Source: Pogostemon cablin (lineage: Eukaryota; Streptophyta; Magnoliopsida; Lamiales; Lamiaceae). Taken from it: a stretch of DNA of 64,000 nt. The position numbers were made by a program, and so were the translations under genes. The notes under the pieces are model-generated. The model was not told where the DNA came from, did no database searches, and was given only the letters and a program-made list of their open reading frames with translations. Shown piece by piece: positions 43,110-53,722 of the stretch. The stretch is from contig CM043013.1 of NCBI GenBank assembly GCA_023678885.1, forward strand, positions 16,958,791-17,022,790, in the 5' to 3' direction. Within the stretch, counting starts at the first letter, position 1. Every line of letters begins with the position of its first letter.

Positions 43110-45091
43110 TGATAGGCTTTTTCTGCGCACTATAATTTAATCCTCAAGTGTAAGGATATCAATTGTAGCAGCAAGCACCCAAGTTAATTTATCGATCCCA
43201 CTGAGACAGCTAATTATTTATTTTACTATTAATTACTAATTAATCAGAATTGAGTAACCAATATTCAGGGTATTGTAGTGAATTAATTATCTAAATTACT
43301 GAAATAATAAATAACTGAATTATTAAAAAGTAATAAAAATAAAAGCAAGTTTCTAATCAAGAGATAACGAACAGTTCTAAGGTATCAGGTAGAGACCAAT
43401 TAATTTGGGTTACTAAACTTACGATTGTTCATTCATGCAGTTTCACTGAAAATACACCACATATCCCTGTTATCCCACCGAATATAATTCGATTCTAAGC
43501 TAACAGTATAATCTGGTTTAAATCTTAAGGTGCGCAAATATTACCAAGCCTTATTCCTAGATACTAATCAAAGCAAGCAACAATACCTCCGGATGGTAAG
43601 CCCGACTAACAAGATATTTTCTGGAATTACTACAAGGTTCTATTCACTTCCTACTTGATTGTCTAATTGCATTGTTCCACTAAACTAATCAAGTATTTGA
43701 TTTACCATTTCATGAAATTAAAGTGCTTATAGCGGAGCTACTCTAATCCCTAACAGATAGACAATACCAATCATGAACGCACACAAGCTAACACAATAAT
43801 CCAAGCATTATAGCGGATGTCATGAATATATTATGAAGACGTTACGAAGCAGATAAGCAAGTCTTAATAAAATAAGTAAAATCAAAAGCTCAGCTGCATA
43901 AAATCTCAATCTTTGGTCTAAATCCCCAAATCAATTAAATCAATCCATCAAACCTTAGGACTGTATATAAAATTAGCCCATGAGGTCACAAGCAACACTC
44001 ATGGCTAAGCAATTCATACCAAAAATCAAAGTAAAAGGAAGGAAAAGAAAGGAATTATGAAACCCTAGTGTAGACGTAGTCTTTCGTTCCTTCTCTGTCT
44101 CTCCAATTGCTCGATTCTCCCTCAATTAGCACTTGGAACCCTCTTGAAAGTGGATGGATGGTGAAATCAGGTTGTCAATCTGATATGGAAGGATTAGAGG
44201 TGTGAATTGATGATGGGTTATGGATGGGTTCTCTCCAATTTGGGTCTCGATCTCCCTAATTGTTTCTAGGACTGATGTAGGGCTTTTTCGCGATCGAAAC
44301 TGCTTCAGAATCGCGATTTGAGGGTATATATACGCTGCTGCATCGAACAGGCCCCGACTGGGCTCGATTTTGGGCCACTCGGCACCTTGCTCGAGCCGAG
44401 CTCATGGCCGAGCGTCCACCAAACCAGCCGAGCAGTATATGGATGGAACGGGAATGTCGTGTAGACTCCGTGGGACCCCAGCTCGGCTGGAAAGTCACAA
44501 AAAGTTGTTCCCGCTCGAGCCGAGCGAGCTCCCGAGCTACGGAGACTGCACTGCGCGACTTCACCGTTTTGAGCATAACTTCTTCATACAAATTCCGAAT
44601 TGAGTGATTTTTACACTCACACGTTCCTCTCTTCCTTGGCTTTCTATCAATATAAAGAACTCTCAGAAACTTCAACATTTGAATATGTAAAAAGTCATGC
44701 AAAGTGGCTGCTCGGTACAGCATGCGCGACGTTAGCACTTTGATCATAACTTTCTCGTTTGAAATCCAATTGAGGTGTTCTTTATGCCAAAATGACCCTC
44801 TCTTCTGTGGCTTTCAAACCATATTTCACATGATCAATTTGGACGTCTATAAAAATACAGAAATTTGTGCAACGTGGACTGTATTTTTCAGCAATCCTTC
44901 TCACTTTCACTCCTCATTCCAACTTTGAACTTTTGATCATGTTTTACCCTTCAAAACTCAACAAAACACCTTAGTAGCATCTTAATGATGCAAGATATGA
45001 AAACCATGCCATTCTATATAAAATCATGGCCACATTCTATCAAAAACGGTGTAATGTGAGACCTAAAATACGTGAAATTCCACTCTCAACA
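43110..45091 (-). repeat. 5' LTR of the Athila derivative (1982 bp)
   Basis: Same length as the left LTR and about 98.8 percent identical by eye. Ends CTCAACA, followed by GATGG. Confidence 0.95.
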
Positions 45092-45096
45092 GATGG

Positions 45097-45200
45097 CACT
45101 CTGGGTGAAGAAGGTGTCAGCTTCCGCTTGGTACCAGAGGATGGCTTCAATGACTCCGCTCCTGTTGGCTGTGGCGAGGGAGAGGATGCAGAGGATCATC
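45097..45200 (-). pseudogene. SASA-domain carbohydrate esterase fragment, upstream part
   Basis: On the minus strand RSGVIEAILWYQAEADTFFT leads directly to the GATGG duplication and, once the Athila element is removed, into LYESRF at 36185. The segment matches the block GGVIRAVLWYQGESDT of the family (one of its conserved core motifs), with Gly-Glu-Ser changed to Ala-Glu-Ala. The N-terminal catalytic Ser block (AGQSNM) is not found further upstream, so only the middle and C-terminal parts were present. Confidence 0.68.
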
Positions 45201-45605
45201 CTATGGACGGCGGAGGGGAATGGTGGGAAGGAGGGGCAAGTGGCGAAGAGAGAATGTGAGGGCGAGCGGTGAGGACGGGAAAGAGGTTGAGCGACGGCAG
45301 AAATTGATGAAAGATCTAGCCACAAGGCGTACAGCGGAGTGCAAACAGCGAATCGGAGGTGGTGGTCTGTCGACGACGCGTGAGCGATTCAGTGGTGGGC
45401 TGTTAATGGTGGACGGCAGAAAAAGTAGTGGAGATAGCAGTGAATTGTCATTCTACGTTAGGAAAGAGTGGGGGAGATTGGTCTTCTCACGTAATTTTAG
45501 GAAGAGAGAGAATAGAGCAGTTAACCCGCGAGATTCATATAGATATGTGGGTGTGATTTTAGGATCCGATTTTACCAAATTTTGGTAGGACCGGTCCTAC
45601 CCTAA

Positions 45606-45613
<8 letters not shown>
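45201..45613. other. Right end of the Pack-MULE candidate
   Basis: GA/GC-rich stretch without convincing coding content, ending in the inverted-repeat arm (GGATCCGATTTTACC, GGTAGGACCGGTCCTACC, CTAATCTCTCTC). A plus-strand frame at 45220-45588 has no recognised similarity. Confidence 0.45.

Positions 45614-45665
<52 letters not shown>
45614..45665. repeat. (TA)n microsatellite
   Basis: About 50 bp, between the right end of the Pack-MULE candidate and Micron-like copy 3. Confidence 0.93.
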
Positions 45666-45670
<5 letters not shown>

Positions 45671-45937
45671 GAACACTTGCTAGACGGTTTTATGTTTTCA
45701 TAAATAGTTAACATTTTATTAAAAATTTTATAACTTTCCATTAAAATGTTATCATTTTTTTTATTTATATACTACGAATTGTTCTTAAAATAATTAACTG
45801 AACCACTATCACTTTTCATTAATTCGAGTATTATTTTTTTTATTAAAATATTAACTTTTTATCCGTTTTATTGAAGTCTTTTTTGAGACAATCTTACAAA
45901 ATTTATTTCATAAAATAAAATTTATTCTGTGAGACAG
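45666..45937 (+). mobile_element. Micron-like repeat, copy 3
   Basis: Full-length relative of the copies at 33265 and 33567 in the same orientation, with (TA)n on both sides (45614-45665 and 45938-45984). Confidence 0.68.

Positions 45938-45984
<47 letters not shown>
45938..45984. repeat. (TA)n microsatellite
   Basis: AT dinucleotide run closing the Micron-like array. Confidence 0.92.
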
Positions 45985-45986
<2 letters not shown>

Positions 45987-46514
45987 TATATAAAAGTAGT
46001 AAAACTATTAAAACTATAATACTCCTAATATATTGTAACTATTATAACTAAAAAAACAATATGTTTCAGATCCGTGACGTGGCACATCTCCCGTAAACAA
46101 AACGAAAATTGTAATGGTACAGATTTCTAAAATATTGCAAACAAATTGAATCTATAAAATATCTGATTGCAATTAATCGAACACAATCACATAAACTCGC
46201 GTGTTAAATGGTTTGATTGATCATCAAAACTCCAAAATTCAGAATATACACATAAATTCAGATGATTTAGGCAAGAAAATGACTAATAGATATTGAAAGA
46301 AATTTAATGTAGAAGATGTGCAACAAATGTAATTAGGGTTCAAGAAGATGTATATGAGTAGTGTAGATTTAATTGTCAAATGAATGGAGAAAATTATTGT
46401 ACAAAAGTTACTCTAATACAGTAAAAAATTATAGGAGATAATAATTTAATTTCTACTGCAGTAAAATAGGTGATATTATGAAATATATAAAGATATAGAT
46501 ATATGTAAATTATA
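45985..46514. other. Spacer without recognised gene
   Basis: AT-rich; nothing recognised. Confidence 0.5.
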
Positions 46515-46750
46515 TTCCATCAGTCTTCTTTCAAATGACATATTTTTCATTTTGGGTTGTCCCATGAAAGTTTGCATCTTTCTAAAAAAAGCAAAAAGTC
46601 AAACACAATCACTCTTCCCCATACACTTTATTTACAAAAAAAATTACCCTATCTAACACACCTACCATACTTTATCATTTATTTATTACAAAAATACCAT
46701 AATACTCCTAAAAGCTATCATTTTTCTTAATCTCCCGCCGGAAGAGGGAG
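46515..46750. mobile_element. Stowaway-like MITE, degenerate
   Basis: TTCCATCAGTCTTCTTTCAAATGAC after TA at the left, CCCGCCGGAAGAGGGAG before TA at the right; interior CATTTTGGGTTGTCCCATGAAAG. Confidence 0.58.
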
Positions 46751-46814
46751 TAACTCTTTCAAAAAGAGTAACACTCAAATATGTTGAAGAGTAACATTTG
46801 TATTATAAAATATA

Positions 46815-47053
46815 CTCTCTCCGTCCCGGGTATTTTTACCCATTTGTATGGGCACAGAGATTAAAACATGTTATTTTTTAATATATGTAAGAAAAAGTAT
46901 GGATAAATTAGTAATTTAAAAAGAAAGATAAATAAAGTTGTTGAGAATGATGAATAAAATATAAAAAAATAAATAAAGTTGTTGGGAATGATGAATAAAG
47001 TACAAAAAAGTAAATAAAGTAGTTGAGATTGATGAATAAAGTGTAAAAAGTAG
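46815..47053. mobile_element. Left part of a Stowaway-like MITE with internal tandem repeat
   Basis: CTCTCTCCGTCCCGGGTATTTTTACCC after TA; no matching right end before the LTR element at 47059. Three copies of a roughly 45-bp unit (AAATAAAGTTGTTGAGAATGATGAATAAA) occur at about 46928-47042. Confidence 0.5.
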
Positions 47054-47058
47054 GTAAT

Positions 47059-47279
47059 TGTTGTAAACTATTTAATAAGAAGAACAATAACAGAAATATA
47101 AAAAAGGAGAGAAGAATAAAGAAATATGGGAAAGAGAGATTTCATTAACGTTCATGTTCATATCAGTCTGTACAAAACCCTCACTCTTTATATAGGGAAG
47201 AGAAATGGTACAATAGTAATAAGCTCTCTTCCTATTCAATGATATGTGGAGTAATGTCTATATAAAATATTTCACAACA
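47059..47279 (-). repeat. 3' LTR (221 bp)
   Basis: Contains TATATAGGGAAGAGAAATGG, a TATA-like promoter/leader region in plus orientation; matches the right LTR apart from the MITE there and a few substitutions. Confidence 0.92.
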
Positions 47280-47310
47280 CTCCCCCTTGGATATTACGAC
47301 ATCATATGCA

Positions 47311-47760
47311 TGCCTCGTTAAAAACCTCGCCAGAAAATCCTGTGGGAAAAACCAGTCGAAGAAAAGAGTACATGTCTTATCATTTCATAATATTTCATAT
47401 TAGCTGCCTCATTAAAAAACTTTCAACCAAGGAAACCTTGTAGGAAAAAAATTAGTTAATGAAAAAGAGTACAGCTTGGTCTTCAGGACCAATCTTCAGG
47501 ATTATTTAGAAGTTATTTCATCCCCAAGACATTTAGCTTGCATGTCTCATTAAAAACCTTCAACTAAGAAAACCTCTTAGGAAAAAAACTTAGTTAAGGA
47601 AAAGAGTGCAGATCTTATGATTTTGATGTATTGCATTAGTTGCCTTGTTAAAAAACCTTAGACTAAGAAAACCCAGTGGGAAAAACTTAGTAAAGGGAAA
47701 AAGAGTACAACTATTAGTCTTCAGGACTTAATCTTCTGGATTGTTTAGAAATTACCGCTC
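47311..47760. repeat. Four imperfect tandem units next to the polypurine tract
   Basis: Units begin at about 47311, 47405, 47542 and 47641, each built on GCCTCGTTAAAAACCT..AAGAAAACC..GTGGGAAAAA.CTTAGT..AAAAGAGTACA. Units 2 and 4 are each followed by a related tail (GTCTTCAGGACCAATCTTCAGGATT), giving a higher-order repeat of about 240 bp. Confidence 0.8.
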
Positions 47761-50700
47761 CCCCTGAAAACAGGGATACATTGGAAATTTGAAATTTATT
47801 TGGAATTGTCACTCCCCCTGAAGACGATAATCTTCTGGGTCTAGATAATATAATACTACAAGGACATACTAAAATATAATTTGGGAGTAAACAAAATAAT
47901 GATAAATAATTTACATGAGCAAATATTATATATATTTGTAATACTCACTGCTCTTCTAGAGCATCTAAATTTGTCATGTCTCGCATAATATATTAATTAT
48001 TCATCCATGCAACACATAATTTATTGTCTTATAAAAGACTGGGGATATTAGTCTTTCATCATGCCCCATGGGCTATATATTTATTATATCAACAATCTTA
48101 TTACACCAGTTTGAAACCTTAACATTATGGGGATCATTTAATTAACATTCAAATCAATATGCCAATGTCACATTGGTTTCTTATAAATAAACTAATAGTA
48201 TTTTGTATCTACGAGATAATTGAGGATATGTTTAATTTCATATAACTTCTCTTTGTCTGAGAGTCATAAAATCTTGCTAGTAAGTTCATCATAAGTGCAT
48301 ATCAGGCCTGATACACTTATGAGAAAACATGTGCTTTAAAAGCACTAAATGGAGGGACTTCTAGCCCAAAAATCCTCATTATATACTTCAAGTATATAGA
48401 CATTAGTTTTCCACTTCAAGGGATAAAAAAACAATTGTCATACAATATAAATAGATATATCGAAAATCGAAAATTCATCTAAAACAAACATAAAAAAGAT
48501 TAACTGGTGTTTAAACTGTAAGATATTCTCAATCTACAGGTTGGGACAACTTTTTGGTTTATCCAAATTCTTTCATTCTGAAAAATCCGTCATGTTTGCA
48601 TGTGTTACCTTATATAAATTTCTTATACATTTCAATCTTAAAACATTCATATACACACACTTTTCATTCTACTTCAGGAAGAAATAACAAATTAAAATAT
48701 AGCATATTCATATTAATTGTTTTAAGGTCTCGCTATGACCAATATTATAGTTATATGTTGTGATATTTTATTCTCATCCAATTTGAAAAGTTTTAATCCT
48801 TCGAGGATTTTCATGTATATCACATAATGATGTATATTTACTGCATATCTAAATATATTGAAACTATCATATAAATTAAGTAGCGAGACGTAATGTATAA
48901 TGGGAGAGTATCTATCATTTATATATTGGGCCTCTGCAAAGAAAAAAAAACCCTTTGAGCTTTAACTGATCACCATGTTATCTTTCATATGTCCTTCTGG
49001 GACAAATATTTATATCATTTCAGATAATATTCAAATAAATATTTAACGAGTTAAGCTCAACCTCAATGCTTTATTCTGTCTTACTAAATATTTGTGCTTC
49101 TGGCACTTTGATAACAAATATAAGTTCCGGATCCAGATTATTATTTAAAACAATAAAAGCAATCAAAGAAGCAAACGTGTTGTCGACAACTTTCTGTTTC
49201 AATTCATATTCTTCTCCCAAAATCTATAATGATTTATGTATTTATATAACTAGATCCTCGTCATTTCCCAATACGTATGGATCTAGCCATTTTGTATACC
49301 CAGTATTTTGATTATTTTGATGCACATACGAATTTACTGGGTATTTGTCTTCTGGACATATCTATAGAAAAGAGTTTTCATTATCAAAACAAACTCTTCA
49401 CATAATTTTGGAAGTGATTATTTATTCTTAAAATTAATTTCCGCGGATATTTAATTTTCAAATCATAAATCATTTCCCACTTCTAGCGTTGATAAATAAT
49501 TATTTAAAGTATTATGTCCCCGGGGAACTCCACTTCCAGTGATGCATTGATAATAAATTTAAGGGACTTTGTCACTTCATCATGATAGTTTGACAGTTTA
49601 TTTGCTATTGCAAACTAATAATCTTTTTGAACTTCTGGTTCAGTCAATCTAGTGCAAAATAATAGAATTTCTCGGCATTCACATAAATATTGGGTTTAAA
49701 TCTCCCCCTAATACTGTGAAATAATTTCATTAAATGTGCAATTAGCATACTAAAAAATATATTGATCCCCTATATCGGGCTTTATAAAAATTGACGGATA
49801 ATTATCATTAGAATGCCCATTGAAATACGCTATGGTGGTGATATATAAAATATTGATTTCACAATTCAAAATTTGCAGATGGAAAATGTTTAAGGCTTCT
49901 GGCCATGATTGGGCAGCACTAGTAAAGGGGTATAATTATGATATGCAGGAGCCAGAATTTGTGTTTAGTTATTCCAAATTCCCCAAATATTAATTGTTGG
50001 AATAAAATATTCACTGCGTATGAACATAAAACATTGGATGTTCCACTCTTTTTTTTTTTAAATATTATCAGTTGATATTCATTCCAATTGACTAACTCAA
50101 ATATTCAATATTTGAGCTCTTCATATGTAATTTCATTTATATCAGTGCACTATGAATAAAATTGTATTTATACAGTGGATACATCAATAAAATATTTTGG
50201 TCATTATTCTAATTTGACCAATTTTTCTCCTTGAATCTCTTGAACGTATTAGGAGAATAATTCCAACATTAGTATGTAAATATCATACCATATAAATTTC
50301 CACAACTTCATAAGTTTCATTGCATATCTTATGATTAAAAAAATTTAAATTATTTGGCTCATCCGTTTGCCCAAAATAACTCAATTACTCATGCCATATT
50401 TTAAAAATATTGAGTTTCAAATATCAATATCACAACAATATATATATCCAACTATCAACTTATAAGATATGTACGAACTAGACAAAATCATTTAACAAAT
50501 AGTATAATCTAACAACATACATGTATGGACAAATATAATGTCATAGAAAAGAAATCATGTTTGAACAAATATTTTTATGCAGATGAATATAGCTAATTGT
50601 CTAGCATTTAAGAAAATCTTAAATGTTGAAATCATGCTTGGTTTCCTTAATCTTTAAGCTTAGATCCCAAATTTGTCATTATTGACTTGGTCATTATTCT

Positions 50701-53282
50701 TATTTGCTTCAAGCAAGTAAATATTTTTATTTACATCATTTTCCTCACAAATATATTTTTTTCACATATTTTAATATTTCACAACCAAGTGATTTGGTGT
50801 ACCATATATACAAGACCAACAACCCTCTCGTCAACATCTATGACAATTTTACTTCTGTTGGAGTGTTTGTTTAAATCAACCACTTTGATAAGACCTTTAA
50901 TAAGATCAACTTAAACTTTCTCGCCCACTACAAGGAGGCCAAATATAAATATACCATGTGCTTCAGGCACAAGTTTTGAATATAAAAGAAGATCAATGAT
51001 ACTCTCATCAATATCTATAACAAAATTTACTTTTGCTACTTCTCATGGAGTTTTTTTTAATTCCACAACCAAGTGACTTATTAAATGATTTGTTGTGTGA
51101 TATATACAAGATCAATGGCCCACACATCAATATATATAATAAATTTACTGTTGCTACTTGGGCTGGAGTGCTTCTTTAATTTTATTTTTACTACGACCTT
51201 TATCACATTATGAGCCAGCTACTTTGATAATACCCTTAATAAGATCAATTTAAATTTTTGTCAACCACTACGAGGAAACCAATGTAAATTCACTTTTCCA
51301 TTATAATTATTTCTTATTCTTTCTTTGCCCCTTCCATATCAAGTATATATATATATTTTTTTTGGAATGAAACATGTACTTCAAGCACAAGATTTTTCAT
51401 TAAAAGTTGGTCTATGTTATTCTTTTACAAATAATGTGTAAATAAGCTCTTTAATGCTAAGTGTAATCTTTCGCTCTGTACTGCTGCTGGAGTACGAGAT
51501 TAGTAGTGTGGAATGAGGAAATAGTGATTTTCAATCAATTCTTACTCTATAATGTTCTACTCAAATTGTAGGTTTGAGTCAATACAGAGTAACTAGAATT
51601 ATATTTTGTTATAAAGTTAAAATCTTGAAATCATAGATTTAGCCAGTCATATTTAGCTTGAAGGAGGATTATAATAGTTTGATGATAAAAACGATCCTTC
51701 AGGGATTGTCTTGAAATAAGAAGATCTATTTCTATTAGATACTCATATTTTAGATCTTTGTTTAGATAATGACAAATAAATTTTAGTGCTTTAGCCTTTT
51801 AGGCAGCATTACATCCAGCTTTTAAATAATTTCACATAAATCAAAGAATATGGGATGAATATTTAAGACTAGTTTAAATAATTATTTCCATTAAAGGTGA
51901 ACTGGACAAATTTTGTTTTAGTGATTTCAAACATTTTTAATAAATTCCAAGTACTTAAGAATAATTGAATATTATAAATTACCAATTTTCAAATCAAATA
52001 AAATAAAACGCAACCATTATTATTTCCTCTTAATAAACTATCCAAACTCATGTGACTATGTCACATAATATTACTATATATACCATATATATGGTATCGA
52101 ATTTCATCTTCAACTTTCGATAAATGAGGAATTCACGTGAAGATTGCAACTGATCACATATAATTCTCGGTTATAGAATTAGTTTCCTTAATTTTTATGT
52201 ATGGTAAATTATCCACCATATTTTATGGATATTACTAAGGATAATTAAATATTATAAATTTATGTCAAATGTCTTGGCAGAAATAAATATTTATAAAATT
52301 TGCTTCTAAATTGTTTGCCATACAAATTAAAATCAAATAAAATTAAAAAAGTGAATCTTGTAATAAAATAAATAGGTTCTTGAATTTAAAATCTTAATCC
52401 AAACTAATTAAAATAGTCACATAAACCAATAAATCTTTTAACAAAATAAGTATGGACAAACAAAATCCAATATTTTTTATTTTTATTTTTAAATAAATGT
52501 CAATAAATCTTGTCATCAATAACTACCCATATATCTTTTATGATATGGAATTAATCTTGTTAGCGATTAGCAAGATTAAAAATGGAAATAATATAAATTT
52601 AAATGTATTACCATGTTAAATTAATCCAATTAATGAATAAGATACTCCAATATACATAATTAACCGAGGCACTACTCCAATTCCCATAATTAATGAATAA
52701 TTAATTGATTCACATAATTAACATAGGAACATAATTAACGCAGTCACATAATTAACAGGGACATGTTATCAATAAATCAATAAATTATAAAATTAAATCC
52801 GCCCATACATATTCAATTTAAAACTAGTGCATATCATGGTTTCAATTAAAAAAAAACGAAAGCAATAATCAATAGAAACCAATTGAAATCATATATTGAC
52901 AAATCATATTATTAACATTCATGCATAAATTGTTTAAAATTAGAATTAAAAAATATATGAAAAAGTCGGTAACTTTGATTTTTACAAATCTACCGTATGG
53001 ACAATTTAAATTTGCATAATCAAAAGTTTGCTAACAACATGATTTCAATTAATCAGAGCATCACAGAAATAAACATACATTATTATTATTGTTATTAAAT
53101 GAAGTAATTCAATAGATCTGGATTTAATCATATTCTAGTATGATTCCGATAGAATAAATTTAAAATTTTAATAATACCTGGCAGAAAAGACACGATTCTT
53201 TTCTAGGGTTTTCGTCAATTAGTAGCTATTCTCCCTCGATTTGTAGACTCAATGTCTCAGTTGTTAGAGCGTGCTGATAACG
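47761..53282 (-). other. Non-coding interior of the copia-like element
   Basis: AT-rich throughout; only short chance frames. CTCCCCCTGAA motifs at about 47757 and 47810. Block GTGCTTCAGGCACAAG (about 50960) and related GTACTTCAAGCACAAG (about 51372) suggest degenerate internal duplication (50920-51060 versus 51290-51400). Confidence 0.6.
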
Positions 53283-53598
53283 TGTTGTAAACTACTCCCT
53301 CCGTCCCATCACTATTGCTACTTTTGACTGCAAAAAGCTCTCACATAATCTACAGTAAAAGTAGCAATATTAATGGGACGGAGGGAGTATTTAATAAGAA
53401 GAACAATAACAGAATTATAAAAAAGGAGAGAAGAATAAAGAAATATGGGAAAGAGAGATTTCATTAGCGTTCATGTTCATATCAGTCTGTACAAAACCCT
53501 CACTCTTTATATAGGGAAGAGAAAGGGTACAATAGTAATAAGCTATCTTCCTATTCAATGATATATGGAGTAATGTCCATATAAAATATTTCACAACA
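53283..53598 (-). repeat. 5' LTR (223 bp plus nested MITE)
   Basis: Same as 47059-47279 except for the insertion at 53295-53387. Confidence 0.9.
53295..53387. mobile_element. 93-bp Stowaway-like MITE inside the 5' LTR
   Basis: CTCCCTCCGTCCCATCACTATTGCTACTTTTG at the left and AAAAGTAGCAATATTAATGGGACGGAGGGAG at the right form a near-complete hairpin, with TA duplicated (53293-53294 and 53388-53389). The left LTR shows the unoccupied site (AAACTATTTAAT). Confidence 0.92.
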
Positions 53599-53609
53599 GT
53601 AATAAAATA

Positions 53610-53722
53610 CTTCATCCGTCCCACTAAAAGAGTTACATTTTCTTTGTAATTTATTTATAAAGGAAGTGTAACTTTTTTAGCAATTACAAAGAAAGCGTAA
53701 TTCTTTTAGCGGATGGAGGGAA
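53610..53722. mobile_element. Stowaway-like MITE (113 bp)
   Basis: CTTCATCCGTCCCACTAAAAGAGTTAC at the left, AATTCTTTTAGCGGATGGAGGGAA at the right, TA on both sides. Confidence 0.75.

Larger units (their letters stand above)
36186..45091 (-). mobile_element. Young non-autonomous Athila-type element (gag-protease only)
   Basis: LTRs are both exactly 1982 bp (36186-38167 and 43110-45091), with a perfect target duplication GATGG (36181-36185 and 45092-45096), a tRNA-Asp-type primer site next to the right LTR and a purine tract next to the left one. By eye the LTRs differ at about 23 positions (about 1.2 percent), so the insertion is recent. The interior codes for gag and an Athila-type protease and then stops; reverse transcriptase, RNase H, integrase and the env-like region are absent. 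It needs a helper element to move. Confidence 0.95.
33836..45613. mobile_element. Candidate Pack-MULE carrying fragments of two host genes; split by an Athila element
   Basis: The two ends are related when the right one is read on the other strand. Left: GACAAAGACTTCAATAGGACC, later CTGGTACAACCGGATCCT, then GGGTTAGCGCG and CTATTTCTC. Right: GAGAGAGATTAGGGTAGGACC, then TTGGTAAAATCGGATCCT, then GGGTTAACTG and CTATTCTC. That is a degenerate inverted repeat of about 100 bp or more. Both ends sit in (TA)n, so a 9-bp target duplication cannot be told from the microsatellite. Without the 8.9-kb Athila insertion the element is about 2.87 kb. Inside are a U-box/ARM gene fragment and a carbohydrate esterase gene fragment, both on the minus strand and both broken. 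Long inverted ends with captured gene pieces fit a Pack-MULE; other TIR transposon types are possible. Confidence 0.55.
47059..53598 (-). mobile_element. 6.5-kb LTR retrotransposon without coding capacity (copia-like)
   Basis: LTRs start TGTTGTAAACTA and end TTTCACAACA (47059-47279 and 53283-53598), with a perfect 5-bp duplication GTAAT (47054-47058 and 53599-53603). A purine tract lies beside the left LTR (minus strand CCAAGGGGGAG) and the minus strand after the right LTR reads CGTTATCAGCACGCTC, a copia-style primer region, so the element is on the minus strand. The 6-kb interior has no frame above about 80 codons and no gag-pol motif that I recognise. The right LTR has a 93-bp MITE in it. 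Lineage uncertain. Confidence 0.88.
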
